A stretch of DNA of 64,000 nucleotides from Sutterella sp. (GCA_019418605.1 DYBN01000045.1:6862-70861), one strand, 5' to 3'; counted from the first letter of the stretch, positions 41,746 through 51,066 are shown. The notes: a model not told the origin generated them from the letters alone. Numbers and translations: made by a program.

Positions 41746-42891
41746 ATGGCTGATCAGGATTATTACGAGGTACTCGGCGTAGCCCGCGGCGCCACGGACG
41801 ACGAGATCAAGAAGGCGTACCGCCGTCTGGCGATGAAGTACCACCCCGACCGAAACAACGGCGACAAAACCGCCGAGGAGAAGTTCAAGCAGGTGGGCGA
41901 GGCCTACGCCGTTCTCTCGGATCCGCAAAAGCGCGCGGCCTATGACCGCTACGGCAAGGCGGGCATTGACCCGAGCGCGGCGGGCGGTTTCGGAGGCTTC
42001 GGCGGCTTCGGTCAGCAGGGCGACTTCGCCGACTTCGGCGACATCTTCTCGGAAATCTTCGGCGCCCGCGCGGGCGGCTCGCGCCGCACCCGGCGCGGAC
42101 CGCAGGCCTTTCGCGGCAACGACTTGAGCTATTCGCTTGAGATTTCGCTCGAGCAGGCCGTCTCTGGCGCCAAGACCGACATCCGCGTGCCCGTCTGGGA
42201 GGAGTGCAAGTCCTGCCACGGCACGGGCTGCAAGCCAGGCACCTCAAAGAAGCCCTGCTCGCACTGCGGCGGCACCGGAACGATCAACATCAGCCACGGC
42301 TTTCTGCAGGTGCAGCAGACCTGCCCCTATTGCCACGGCACGGGTCAGGTGATCAGCGATCCCTGCACGGACTGCAGCGGCACGGGCCGCGTGCGGCAAA
42401 CGAAGACGCTCGAGGTCAACATCCCCGCGGGCATCAACCACGGGCAGCGCATCCGCATCCACGGCAAGGGCGAGCCCGGCGTCAACGGCGGGCCCAACGG
42501 CGATCTGTACGTGCAGATTCTCATCAAGCCCCACGAGATTTTCCAGCGCGACGGCGACGATCTGCATGCAGACCTCCCCATCGGGTTTGCAACGGCCGCT
42601 CTGGGCGGTGAAGTCACCGTGCCCACCATGGACACCGAGGCGCGCATCACCATCCCCGAGGGCACGCAGACGGGCAAGATCTTCAGGCTGCGCGGCAAGG
42701 GCGTGCCGAACCTTCATACCAAGGAAAAGGGCGACCTCTACGTGCACGTCTATGTCGAGACCCCGGTCAACCTCTCGGCAAAGCAAAAGAAGCTTCTCAA
42801 GGAGTTTGACGACTCGGTAAAAGAAGGCGGCGACAAGCACTCGCCCAAGAGCACGAGCTTTATCGACAAGATGAAGAAGTTCTTCTCGTAG
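41746..42891 (+). CDS. dnaJ: Co-chaperone DnaJ (Hsp40)
   Basis: DnaJ delivers clients to DnaK and stimulates its ATPase. The J domain carries the HPD motif in KYHPDRNNGD. A Gly/Phe-rich region (GGFGGFGGFGQQGDFADFGD), four CxxCxGxG zinc repeats (CKSCHGTG, CSHCGGTG, CPYCHGTG, CTDCSGTG) and the C-terminal beta domains follow. The length of 381 residues is usual. Confidence 0.98.
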   Translation: MADQDYYEVLGVARGATDDEIKKAYRRLAMKYHPDRNNGDKTAEEKFKQVGEAYAVLSDPQKRAAYDRYGKAGIDPSAAGGFGGFGGFGQQGDFADFGDIFSEIFGARAGGSRRTRRGPQAFRGNDLSYSLEISLEQAVSGAKTDIRVPVWEECKSCHGTGCKPGTSKKPCSHCGGTGTINISHGFLQVQQTCPYCHGTGQVISDPCTDCSGTGRVRQTKTLEVNIPAGINHGQRIRIHGKGEPGVNGGPNGDLYVQILIKPHEIFQRDGDDLHADLPIGFATAALGGEVTVPTMDTEARITIPEGTQTGKIFRLRGKGVPNLHTKEKGDLYVHVYVETPVNLSAKQKKLLKEFDDSVKEGGDKHSPKSTSFIDKMKKFFS

Positions 42892-42951
42892 GCCGCGATT
42901 GACGCTTGCTTTTGCTTGAGGCCGCGGCTACCCTGACACCAACCCCAACGA

Positions 42952-42974
42952 CGGACCCGGATGAGTCGGGTCCG
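42952..42974 (+). terminator. Hairpin between dnaJ and the rubrerythrin gene
   Basis: CGGACCCG (42952-42959) pairs perfectly with CGGGTCCG (42967-42974) around a 7-nt loop, 20 nt before the rubrerythrin start. No T run follows, so it may be a leader structure rather than a terminator. Confidence 0.4.
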
Positions 42975-42993
42975 CAAACAACGGAGAAAACCG

Positions 42994-43533
42994 ATGACGA
43001 CGAAATTTGCCGGTACGCAAACCGAAAAGAATCTCTGGGCCGCCTTTGCCGGCGAATCCCAGGCCCGCAACAAGTACTCCTACTTTGCCGGCGTCGCCCG
43101 CAAGGAGGGCTTCGAGCAGATCGCCGAGATCTTCGAAGAAACCGCCATGAACGAGCGGCAGCACGCCAAGATTTGGTTCAAGCACCTGGGCGGCATCGGC
43201 AACACGTCCGAGAACCTCAAGGCTGCGGCCGAGGGCGAAAACTACGAGTGGACCGACATGTACGAGGGCTTTGCGAAGACCGCCGAAGAGGAAGGCTTCG
43301 CGGAGCTTGCCGCACAGTTCCGCGCGGTGGGCGCCATTGAAAAGGCGCACGAAGAGCGCTTCCTCAAGCTCTTGAAGAACGTTGAAATGCAGCAGGTCTT
43401 CGCAAAGAGCGAGGTTGTCATGTGGCAGTGCCGCGAATGCGGCCACCTGTGCATGGGCAAGACCGCGCCCGAAATTTGCCCGGTCTGCGCGCATCCCCAG
43501 TCGTTCCAGCAGGTGCGTGCCGAGAACTACTAA
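42994..43533 (+). CDS. rbr: Rubrerythrin
   Basis: Rubrerythrin is a non-haem di-iron peroxidase that detoxifies hydrogen peroxide in anaerobes and microaerophiles. The 179-residue protein has an N-terminal ferritin-like four-helix bundle with iron-ligand glutamates (AGESQARNKYSYFA, EIFEETAMNERQHAK, FRAVGAIEKAHEERF) and a C-terminal rubredoxin-like centre (WQCRECGHLC, then CPVC). The ATG at 42994 is preceded by GGAGA. Its presence fits an organism living at low oxygen. Confidence 0.95.
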   Translation: MTTKFAGTQTEKNLWAAFAGESQARNKYSYFAGVARKEGFEQIAEIFEETAMNERQHAKIWFKHLGGIGNTSENLKAAAEGENYEWTDMYEGFAKTAEEEGFAELAAQFRAVGAIEKAHEERFLKLLKNVEMQQVFAKSEVVMWQCRECGHLCMGKTAPEICPVCAHPQSFQQVRAENY

Positions 43534-43598
43534 TCGCTGATTGACGTTTGCCGTGCGCGCCTGGGTGCATCAGGCTCCAGAGGCGCGCAAAGGCGAAT

Positions 43599-43666
43599 AA
43601 AAGCCCGTCTCAAAGGGAAGATTGCTCAAGGCTTTGAGCGCAGCTCCTTTTGCGGCGGGCTTTTCT
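43599..43666 (+). terminator. Nested terminator after the rubrerythrin gene
   Basis: The outer stem AAAAGCCCG (43599-43607) pairs with CGGGCTTTT (43656-43664), and the inner stem CTCAAAG/CTTTGAG (43610-43616, 43632-43638) is perfect. TTTTCTTT ends it. Confidence 0.7.
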
Positions 43667-43728
43667 TTGTCTGCGTTCCTTGGGCGCTTTCGAGAGCGCG
43701 CAGCGGCATGGACGGCGCAGGCTGTGTC

Positions 43729-44475
43729 TCAGTAGTGAAAGATCTTGACGATCCAAGGCACGAGCACGGGGGCCGCAAAGGCGGTGTAGAGCCCCGTGAG
43801 CCCCATGGCAAGGCCTGAGAAGGCGCCCGTGTCGCGATTCATTTGAAAGGCCGTGGCCGTGCCCACGCCGTGGGCCGTAAGGCCAATGGAAAAGCCGCGC
43901 ACGGCGTCGTTTTTCTCTCGCAAAAGCGCAAGCAGCCCGGGGGCAATCAAGGCGCCTACGACGCCCGTGATGACCACGAGCGCGGCGGTAAGTTCCGGAA
44001 TGCCGCCCAATGTATGGCTCACGCCGATGGCAATCGGGACGGTGACGCTTTTGGGCGCAAGCGAAATCATGGTCGAGGGCGAGGCGCCCAGGGCGCCTGC
44101 GATGAGAACGGCAGAGACGATGGCAACCGTGCCGCCTGCAGCGAGGCCGCAGGCAAGCGGCAGCCACAGCTTTGCAAGCCGCAGGCGCTGCTCATAGAGC
44201 GGGACGGCCAAGGCAACCGTGGCCGGCCCCAGCAGAAAGTTGATGTGCTGCCCGCCTTCCATGAAGGTCTTATAGGGCGTGCCGGAGACAACAAGCAGCG
44301 TTGCCAGAATGATGATTGCCACCAGAAGCGGGGTAAAGATGGTCTTGTAGCCGCTCTTTTTGTAGATCCACATGCCGAGCGCGTAAACAAGCAGCGTCAG
44401 GCACAGCCAGAGCGAAGGCTCGGCAAAAAGCTGATTTTTGGTGTGCACAAGCTGCGCGAGGATGCTATCCCACAT
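43729..44475 (-). CDS. lrgB: LrgB/CidB-family membrane protein
   Basis: This 248-residue polytopic protein has the LrgB family core LLGPATVALAVPLYEQ, MISLAPKSVTVPIAIGVS, GGIPELTAALVVITGVVGA and AHGVGTATAFQ. LrgB works with LrgA. The pair was described as a holin/antiholin-like modulator of autolysis, and related plant and bacterial proteins export glycolate or pyruvate. The ATG at 44475 lies 11 bp after the lrgA stop, so the two are an operon. Confidence 0.9.
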   Translation of the reverse strand: MWDSILAQLVHTKNQLFAEPSLWLCLTLLVYALGMWIYKKSGYKTIFTPLLVAIIILATLLVVSGTPYKTFMEGGQHINFLLGPATVALAVPLYEQRLRLAKLWLPLACGLAAGGTVAIVSAVLIAGALGASPSTMISLAPKSVTVPIAIGVSHTLGGIPELTAALVVITGVVGALIAPGLLALLREKNDAVRGFSIGLTAHGVGTATAFQMNRDTGAFSGLAMGLTGLYTAFAAPVLVPWIVKIFHY

Positions 44476-44486
44476 GGCGTGCCTCC

Positions 44487-44834
44487 CTACTGAATGTGCC
44501 GCAGCTTCATGACAAGCCGCGTGACAAGCACCGTGGTTGTCAGCGCAAGCACCGACGAGCCCAGAATGGCGGCGCCGATCGGGAGCCACTCGCGCAAAAT
44601 CACGTCGCCGTACTCGATGATGCCGACGCCGGCGGGGACGAAGAGCAGTGCGAAGTGGGCAAGCAGCACGTTGACCACCGGCAGTGTCTTCTCAAGAAGA
44701 CCGTTGACGGTCATCAGTGCAAACAAAAAGAGAACCATCCCGATGACGGAGCCCGGAACGGGAGCACCGGTGATGGCGGCGATAACGATGCCGGCAAGCT
44801 GAAAGGACAGCAGTAAAGCGATCGTCAGGATCAT
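44487..44834 (-). CDS. lrgA: LrgA/CidA-family membrane protein
   Basis: This 115-residue protein has four predicted membrane helices and the LrgA motif ITGAPVPGSVIGMVLFL followed by LFVPAGVGIIEY. The start at 44834 is preferred; the in-frame extension to 44879 adds nonconserved residues and starts at TTG. It is the first gene of the lrgAB pair. Confidence 0.88.
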   Translation of the reverse strand: MILTIALLLSFQLAGIVIAAITGAPVPGSVIGMVLFLFALMTVNGLLEKTLPVVNVLLAHFALLFVPAGVGIIEYGDVILREWLPIGAAILGSSVLALTTTVLVTRLVMKLRHIQ

Positions 44835-44932
44835 GATGGCGCCTGCGAGTATGTGTTGAGGACGATGTCCAAGAACCAAGAAGTCGAAGGCGCGTATTGT
44901 GCCACTTTTTTATGAAGCCGATTAACCAAAGG

Positions 44933-45500
44933 TTACTGCAGAAATTCTTGGGGGAATGCTGCTAGCAAATCTTCAGCCGTGTTGAAAGGCTTCGGGGCAT
45001 ATGTTGGTGCGGAGACAAGTCGATCAAGATTATCCCTTTTCAAATCTTCCACGATGAAGGGTTCTTGAACAACCTGATTAGCGCCGTAGAAATAATCTAA
45101 AAACTTGAAATCTTGATCTCTATGTATGGGTCTGTCTTGAATTTGAACCCATCTGCTGTCAAGTCCGTACGCTTGAGCAATGATTAATCCATGGAGAGAG
45201 GATAAATAAATTTTATGGCAAGAACACATTTCATCGATAGATTTTTCAACAGCTGACGAAGAATTTCTGGGGATGAAAATGAGTTTATGCCACTATCTGC
45301 AAGACAGAAGCTGATTTTTAAGAAGTTGTCCTTGTGAATGGTGAAGAATTACCCCAACCGCTGATTTACAGGAGAGGGGCAAGGTTTGTAATAGCGAGGT
45401 GAAAGGATGGTGGGATCGCCATAGACAACAGGATAATGGAAATGATGCCTTGTAAAAACCTCTCGTGTCAGTGGGCCACGCACTGCATGAATTAATTTTC
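44933..45500 (-). pseudogene. Polysaccharide pyruvyltransferase, decayed 3' part
   Basis: Three overlapping reading frames spell the second half of a pyruvyltransferase: HAVRGPLTREVF with YPVVYGDPTILSPRYYKP (down to about 45370), a frame change near 45360 leading to GVILHHSQ, an in-frame TAG at 45293-45295, then IFIPRN and YLSSLHGLIIAQAYG to the natural C-terminus. The first ~190 residues are missing and the fragment abuts the glycosyltransferase stop. It would have added pyruvate ketals to a surface glycan. Confidence 0.82.
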
Positions 45501-46691
45501 GATTTTATATTGATTATTTGATGAGATGGAGCTGTATAAAAGATCTTTCCACATATCATATACAGTTTGGGGGCTAAATTTCAAAACAGTAGCTCTGGCG
45601 TTTTTGGAAAGTTTTTTTCTTAATTCATAATCTATCATCAAACGTTTAAGGCATGCAGCAAAGTCTTCTGGATTGTCTTTTGAAAGAAGCCCGTTTTGTT
45701 CGTTGACTATTAGACCATCAACCCCAGGACATGATACTAGGCCTATGCAGGCCAACCCAGCGGACATCGCTTCCAGTAAGGCTAAAGGAAAACCTTCCTG
45801 GGTGGATGGAAAGGCGAAAATTGAAGCACTCGACAATTTAGAAGAGACATTGTTAGTCGTTCCACATATGGAAACAACGTTTGATAGATTATTCTTTTGT
45901 ATTAGATGATTTAGTAGTTTCTCGTTGCTTGTTCTGAGACCTGATTCACCCCAAAGTTCAATTTTCCATGAAGGGAATTCTTTGTGCAGTAGCGCAAATG
46001 CACTAATTAATAAGTCTTGGTGCTTTCGTGTTGTGAGCGTTCCAACATTTATGATAAGGGGGGTGTTAAGGTCCGAACATTCTCTGTTTATTTCGACGGG
46101 GTTGGGAATAGATACAATGCGAGAATTTGGAATGATCTTCTTTATTTCTGGAACATATTCGTCGGTTAGAACTTGAATGATGCTTTTGTTGGAGAGTAGA
46201 GGAAGGAGCCATTTTGAATCAATTCTCTTTTCGATATAGGATGGCGCAAAGTGAAGTGTCGTAATTATTGGCTTCGTCACGCCTAGTTCATGAACCAACA
46301 TGCAAGATAACTTTGGCTCGTATGTTACATAAATGTCGGCTGGTATTGATTTGAGGATAGGTGAAAATCTCGTCGATAATGCTTTAAGTTTTAGATACGC
46401 ATTTTTTTTGTGAAAGGTGCAACGATTGAGGCTTACCGACCGAATTGTTCTGAATAAACCGCTTAAAAGTAGAGGAGTTTTTACATTCGCGCAATTACAT
46501 AACTTTACTGAATCGTTTAGTGGGTAACCCGGCGTGCTCCCGTTAACATCGCGGAAAACAATTGAGATCGTGTGGCCACGGTCAGCCATCGCATTGGCAA
46601 AACCGATCATCGCTTTTTCTGTTCCGCCTTTGGAGTTATTAAAGCGAACAGTTGTGAGCAGAACGATATTCAAAGGGCGGGAGAGTTTCAT
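45492..46691 (-). CDS. GT4-family glycosyltransferase
   Basis: This 399-residue GT-B fold enzyme begins IVLLTTVRFNNSKGGTEKAM (acceptor domain, GGTE) and has the donor-binding motifs VGTLTTRKHQDLL, CGTTNNV and FPSTQEGFPLALLEAMSAGL (the EGFP-type E-x7-E signature). GT4 enzymes use nucleotide sugars to extend surface polysaccharides with retention of configuration. Codon use is AT-rich compared with flanking genes, indicating acquisition. Its start overlaps the end of the upstream glycosyltransferase gene by 4 bp. The acceptor and sugar are unknown. Confidence 0.9.
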   Translation of the reverse strand: MKLSRPLNIVLLTTVRFNNSKGGTEKAMIGFANAMADRGHTISIVFRDVNGSTPGYPLNDSVKLCNCANVKTPLLLSGLFRTIRSVSLNRCTFHKKNAYLKLKALSTRFSPILKSIPADIYVTYEPKLSCMLVHELGVTKPIITTLHFAPSYIEKRIDSKWLLPLLSNKSIIQVLTDEYVPEIKKIIPNSRIVSIPNPVEINRECSDLNTPLIINVGTLTTRKHQDLLISAFALLHKEFPSWKIELWGESGLRTSNEKLLNHLIQKNNLSNVVSICGTTNNVSSKLSSASIFAFPSTQEGFPLALLEAMSAGLACIGLVSCPGVDGLIVNEQNGLLSKDNPEDFAACLKRLMIDYELRKKLSKNARATVLKFSPQTVYDMWKDLLYSSISSNNQYKIEN

Positions 46692-47887
46692 TTTGAAGAA
46701 TGAAAAGAGGATTGAATTGGTTTGTTTTGCAAGACATTCTTAATCAGCATGTCCCATTGAGACCATACTGAAGTCGCAGAAAATTGTTTAGAATCTTTTC
46801 TTCCCTGTTTTCCTAACTTATGTCGAAGCGCTTCGTCATTTATTAGTTTTTCAAGACAGTTGGCTAAATTGGAAGGGCTTGGATCTGATAAAAGCCCATT
46901 GCGCTGATCGTGAATAAGAGAGCATAAGGAAGAACAGTCATTGCAGCCAACGACGGGGAGTCCCATTGACATTGCTTCAACGGCAGACAGCGGAAATGCT
47001 TCTACTTTAGACGGAAGAACAAAAATAGAAGCTCTTTCAAGTTTTTTGGAGATGTCTTCAGTGGTTCCACACAGCAGAAAAGATTTTTCTAAATTTTGTT
47101 GTTTGAGATAATTCCTGAGCTTGTTCGTGTTGTGATTGTCAAATCTACCCCAAAATTCAACCTTCCAGTCTGGGAACTTTTTGTTAAGAATGGAAAAAGC
47201 CTGTGCCAGAAGCTGTGGGCGTTTGACTTCTGGATCATATCTAGATACGCAAATTATATTTTTATTATCTAGAGGAGAGGCCAACTCGTAGTTTGGTGCC
47301 ACGTTAGGAATGTAAACAATAGGAACGGTGGGAATGAAAGGGCGACATTCTTGAATGAATTCGGTGCTCAGGACATGTAGCACATTTCCCTTATCTACGG
47401 CTTTGTTTAGTTTTTTGTACTTTCCTGTGCTAATCGCGGATGAGGGAGCACAGTGATATGTTGTTATAATAGGTGTCGATAAGTGCAGAAGATCTTTAAT
47501 TATGTATGTAGATTCGAAGTCGTATGCTATAAAAATGTCGATTTTGTTTTTCAGGGATTTTAGTGCTGACGCAAAAGCGTTTGCCTTCCATTTACATTCA
47601 ATATCTTTTTTTGCTATGTATTTTGTTTTATCGTCAAGCCAGAACGTTCTTAGATTTGCGAAGGCGTGGCGTGAAAACAGTGGTGGGCGTGTAAAGCAAT
47701 TGATAAATGAGACATTTTTATCTAAATAAAAAGAAGGAAGCCCTTCATTCTTGTCGCAACATAAAATAGAGACATTATAGTCAAGCTTAACAAGAGCATT
47801 TGCCATGTCGCAAAGCACTCGTTCTGCGCCTCCTACCATGCCAACTAATCTGTGGGTTGTTATTAAGACAATATGCTTTTTTGACAT
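46688..47887 (-). CDS. GT4-family glycosyltransferase
   Basis: This 399-residue relative of its neighbour has HRLVGMVGGAERVL, VSRYDPEVKRPQLL, LLCGTTEDISKKLERAS and VLPSKVEAFPLSAVEAMSMGLP (E-x7-E). The ATG at 47887 is preferred over an upstream TTG. The two neighbours look like tandem paralogues with clear similarity in the donor domain. Both are AT-rich and lie directly behind fadD. They probably modify a surface glycan. Confidence 0.9.
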   Translation of the reverse strand: MSKKHIVLITTHRLVGMVGGAERVLCDMANALVKLDYNVSILCCDKNEGLPSFYLDKNVSFINCFTRPPLFSRHAFANLRTFWLDDKTKYIAKKDIECKWKANAFASALKSLKNKIDIFIAYDFESTYIIKDLLHLSTPIITTYHCAPSSAISTGKYKKLNKAVDKGNVLHVLSTEFIQECRPFIPTVPIVYIPNVAPNYELASPLDNKNIICVSRYDPEVKRPQLLAQAFSILNKKFPDWKVEFWGRFDNHNTNKLRNYLKQQNLEKSFLLCGTTEDISKKLERASIFVLPSKVEAFPLSAVEAMSMGLPVVGCNDCSSLCSLIHDQRNGLLSDPSPSNLANCLEKLINDEALRHKLGKQGRKDSKQFSATSVWSQWDMLIKNVLQNKPIQSSFHSSK

Positions 47888-47937
47888 GCGAAATTTGAAT
47901 AGATGTTGCGAGTAAAAAGTCAAAGTGAGATAGAGGA

Positions 47938-49623
47938 TTAAAGTGTCTCAAGTTTTCTACGGAGTATTTTCCCCACAGCTGTTTTTGGAAGTGAATTGAC
48001 AAAAACAATCGTTCTTGGGCACTTGTACCCTGTTAGTCTGGCACGGCAATACTTCACCACATCTTCCCGGGTGAGAGCAGGGTCTTTTTTAACGATTACC
48101 GCCTTGACGGATTCTCCTACGCGGGGATTCTTGACGCCGACGACGCCGCATTCCAAAACGCCGGGCATGGAGGCGATGACGCTTTCGATCTCGTTGGGAT
48201 ACACGTTGAGCCCGTTGACGATGATGAGATCCTTCATGCGGTCGGTGATCGTGATGCATCCGTCGGCATTCATGAATCCGACGTCGCCGGTACGCAGCCA
48301 GCCGTCTACGAACACATTGGCGGTTTCATCTGGCTTTTCCCAGTAACCCTGCATGACCTGCGGGCCCTTGACGCAGATTTCGCCCGTGTGTTCGGCAATG
48401 TGTTCGGCGTCAGGGGCAAAGCCTAGGTCCTTGAACATTTCGCCGCGAATCGACACAAGCGTTGAGGGAAGGGGGTAGCCAACGGTTCCGTCCCAAGCAG
48501 AATTGGGGCGGTTGCCGCAGACGCCGGGACTTGTTTCAGTGAGGCCATAGGCTTCCAGAATGTGGCACCCCGTAACTTCAAACCAGCGGTCGGCGACACT
48601 TTTTTGAACCTGGGCGCCGCCTCCGACCGTCATCTTGAGGCGGGTAAATTTGTGCGCCCGGAACTCTTTGTTGTTTAAAAGGGCATTAAAGAGCGTGTTG
48701 ACGGCGGGGATGACCGAGAAGTCCCATTTCTTGATGAGCTCGACAAGGGCCGGAATGTCGCGCGGGTTGGGTACCATCACCTGCGTTGCCGCCATTTTGG
48801 AAAAGCACAGCGTCGCCGTCAGACTGAAAATGTGATAGAGAGGGAGGGCCGTCAAGGCGACTTCTTTTCCTACCTCAAAACTTTGGCTAATCCACGTGCC
48901 GGTCTGTTCGACGTTGGCAAGCACATTGCGGTGCGTGAGCATCGCGCCTTTGGCAACGCCCGTGGTGCCGCCCGTGTACTGCAAAAGCGCGACGTCGGTG
49001 TTGTTAAGCGTGATGGGCCGGTAGCCTCTCGCGCGCCCTTCGGCAAGAGCCGCCCGGAAGTTGACGTGACCCGGCAGGCTGAATTCCGGAATCATCTTCT
49101 TGACGTAGCGCACGTAGAAGTCAGCGAGAATGCGCTTGTGAAACGGCAGCATGTCGCCCACTTTGGTCGTGATGATGTGCTCAACGGGCGTCTCGCTCAA
49201 TGTCTGCTGCAGCGTCTTGGCGAAGTTCTCGATGATGACGATGGCTTTGGCGCCGCTGTCGGAGAGTTGGTGGCCAAGCTCGTGCGAGGTGTAGAGCGGA
49301 TTGACGTTGACCGCGATCATTCCAGCTCGAAGAATGCCCAGAAGCGCAATGATGTACTGCAGAAGGTTGGGCATCATCAAGGCGACACGGTCGCCAGGCT
49401 TGAGGCCTCGGCGCGTCTGCAAAAAGCCCGCAAAATCCTTCGAGAGTTGATTGAGATCCTCGTAGGTGAGCTTGCGGTCCATGCAGACGAAGGCCGTGTG
49501 GTCGCCGTGCGTCTTGGAGACTTCGTCAAAGAGGGCGGGAATCGAGGCGAAGCGGTCGGGATTGATTTCGGCAGGTACGCCTTCGGGATAGTGGGCAAGC
49601 CACGGGAGAGTCGTGTTCTGCAT
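47938..49623 (-). CDS. fadD: Long-chain-fatty-acid-CoA ligase
   Basis: This 561-residue ANL-superfamily enzyme activates fatty acids to acyl-CoA through an acyl-AMP intermediate. The AMP-binding motif is LLQYTGGTTGVAKGAMLTH. EAYGLTETSPG, GWLRTGDVGFMNADGCITITDRMKDLI and the final catalytic Lys in KTAVGKILRR are present. The ATG at 49623 gives the usual FadD N-terminus. No other beta-oxidation gene is in the window, so it may serve recycling or uptake of exogenous fatty acids. Confidence 0.93.
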   Translation of the reverse strand: MQNTTLPWLAHYPEGVPAEINPDRFASIPALFDEVSKTHGDHTAFVCMDRKLTYEDLNQLSKDFAGFLQTRRGLKPGDRVALMMPNLLQYIIALLGILRAGMIAVNVNPLYTSHELGHQLSDSGAKAIVIIENFAKTLQQTLSETPVEHIITTKVGDMLPFHKRILADFYVRYVKKMIPEFSLPGHVNFRAALAEGRARGYRPITLNNTDVALLQYTGGTTGVAKGAMLTHRNVLANVEQTGTWISQSFEVGKEVALTALPLYHIFSLTATLCFSKMAATQVMVPNPRDIPALVELIKKWDFSVIPAVNTLFNALLNNKEFRAHKFTRLKMTVGGGAQVQKSVADRWFEVTGCHILEAYGLTETSPGVCGNRPNSAWDGTVGYPLPSTLVSIRGEMFKDLGFAPDAEHIAEHTGEICVKGPQVMQGYWEKPDETANVFVDGWLRTGDVGFMNADGCITITDRMKDLIIVNGLNVYPNEIESVIASMPGVLECGVVGVKNPRVGESVKAVIVKKDPALTREDVVKYCRARLTGYKCPRTIVFVNSLPKTAVGKILRRKLETL

Positions 49624-49745
49624 GATGTTGCCTGAGCCTGTAGCGGCGGGAGCGAAAAAAGTGACGGCGGATCGATTCAAAGACGATGGCAAAAGGTCAG
49701 GGAATGCCGGCCATGCGGCTTTGACAGCCGGGCAGGGCCCTGCGT

Positions 49746-50300
49746 CTAAAGCCGCCTTTGCAGCTTGTCCAGAAGCAGACAGTGGCGTGCATAGTCCTTG
49801 ACGTCTTCGTAATCGGTGTAGTCAATGGTCAAGCTGGGATCGGTCGGGCCGTCCGTGATGCGCATGATGATCTGGATCATGAAGCGCTCGAAAAAATTCC
49901 AGTGCGGGTAGTCGACTTTGCCTGCAAAGCACTTGAGGTCGCGGGGCTTCCAAGGCGAGCGGCGAACAAACTTCTGCAGGTAGCGGTTTCCTTCGGGCGT
50001 GGCCTTTAAAGGCGAGCGCGCCACGACGGTGACGTTAAAAAAGCTGTTGGGCAGGCGATCGAGCTCTTCGCGGAATTTCTCCACGAAGTCCCAGACAACC
50101 TTGTTGTAGACGCCGTAGACGATCGGAGAGCCGACGATGGCAATGTCGTACTTGTCCCATTGCACGCCTTCGCGCACGCACTCCATCATTTCCATCATGT
50201 CGCAGGCGTGCCCATCTTCGAGAATGGTCTGCTGAATCGTGCGGGCGATGCGGGCGGTGTGACCGGCATGGCTGTAGTAGGCCATGAGGACGTGTTTCAT
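49746..50300 (-). CDS. hemG: Protoporphyrinogen IX dehydrogenase (quinone), flavodoxin-like
   Basis: HemG oxidises protoporphyrinogen IX to protoporphyrin IX and passes electrons to quinones. The 184-residue protein has the FMN loop (YYSHAGHTARIA), IVGSPIVYGVYNK and the HemG-specific insertion region SPWKPRDLKCFAGKVDYPHW and FERFMIQIIMRITDGPTD, matching E. coli HemG throughout. The ATG at 50300 is the conserved start. It feeds HemH encoded at 37.4-38.5 kb. Confidence 0.92.
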   Translation of the reverse strand: MKHVLMAYYSHAGHTARIARTIQQTILEDGHACDMMEMMECVREGVQWDKYDIAIVGSPIVYGVYNKVVWDFVEKFREELDRLPNSFFNVTVVARSPLKATPEGNRYLQKFVRRSPWKPRDLKCFAGKVDYPHWNFFERFMIQIIMRITDGPTDPSLTIDYTDYEDVKDYARHCLLLDKLQRRL

Positions 50301-50699
50301 GAGCTTGAATCTCCAGATCTTTCGGGCTTTGGGAACGGGAGCGCCGCCCGCTCGTCCTGCGCCCCATCCGTGCAAGATGGCAACAGACGACTAGGCGCAA
50401 AGAGCGGGTGCCGGAGCGTTGTATTTTCCCAAAGGACAAGTCGATTTTAGCGGTTTGCGCCGGCGTGCATCGACAAGGGCAAAACCGCAAAGGCCGCACA
50501 ATGGCCGCAGTCTTGCGCAAAAAGCGCAAAAGACCTAGCAAAAACAATGCTTTCCTGTCTAAAATTAGCCCTTTCCTGAGACCGCGCAACAGCGCGGTTT
50601 TCATTGACACATTCAATCGTTAGATTTTTTTCAGCCCCTTGCCGACAAAAAACGGTCGTCCGAAACAAACGCGGCCGCAGCAACGGGGCGAGGCAATGT
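50301..50699. other. Intergenic region hemG / infA with an orphan terminator
   Basis: No protein gene is supported. On the plus strand it contains several hairpins (GCGGTTT/AAACCGC about 50451-50488, TTGCGC-AAAAA-GCGCAA 50513-50529) and ends in an intrinsic terminator at 50581-50602, upstream of infA. This could be an unannotated small RNA. Confidence 0.4.
50581..50602 (+). terminator. Orphan plus-strand terminator upstream of infA
   Basis: ACCGCGC-AACA-GCGCGGT is a perfect 7-bp stem with a tetraloop followed by TTTC. No plus-strand gene lies upstream of it for more than 1.8 kb. Confidence 0.6.
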
Positions 50700-50966
50700 A
50701 TGGCAAAAGAAGACCTTATTGAAATGTCCGGTCAGGTGCTCGAAGTGCTCCCTGACGCCCGCTATCGCGTCAAGCTCGACAATGGTCACGAGCTGATCGC
50801 CTACACCAACGGCAAGATGAGAAAGCACCACATCCGCATTCTTGCCGGCGACAAGGTGTCGCTTGAGCTCTCCCCCTATGACCTCACCAAGGGGCGCATC
50901 ACGTTCCGTCACTTGGAGGGACGCCCGCCGGTGACGAGCACTTCGAATCAGGCGCGCCGCCGCTAG
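50700..50966 (+). CDS. infA: Translation initiation factor IF-1
   Basis: IF-1 is a small OB-fold protein that binds the 30S A site during initiation. The 88-residue sequence MAKEDLIEMSGQVLEVLPDA with NGHELIAYTNGKMRKHHIRI is typical, and the ~15-residue C-terminal extension (HLEGRPPVTSTSNQARRR) is seen in betaproteobacterial IF-1. The ATG at 50700 follows GAGG. It is followed by its own terminator. Confidence 0.95.
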   Translation: MAKEDLIEMSGQVLEVLPDARYRVKLDNGHELIAYTNGKMRKHHIRILAGDKVSLELSPYDLTKGRITFRHLEGRPPVTSTSNQARRR

Positions 50967-50980
50967 GAGCAAATGTGAAA

Positions 50981-51018
50981 GGCTTGCCGCACCGATGAAT
51001 TCGGGGCAAGCCTTTTTT
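50981..51018 (+). terminator. Strong terminator of infA
   Basis: GGCTTGCC (50981-50988) pairs perfectly with GGCAAGCC (51005-51012) and is followed by TTTTTT. An ATG in frame with xseA (50995) lies inside the loop and is therefore not a credible start. Confidence 0.9.
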
Positions 51019-51066
51019 AAACGGCAGCTGCACCAAGTACAGAGTCCTTGGGGGAGAAAACCGGGT

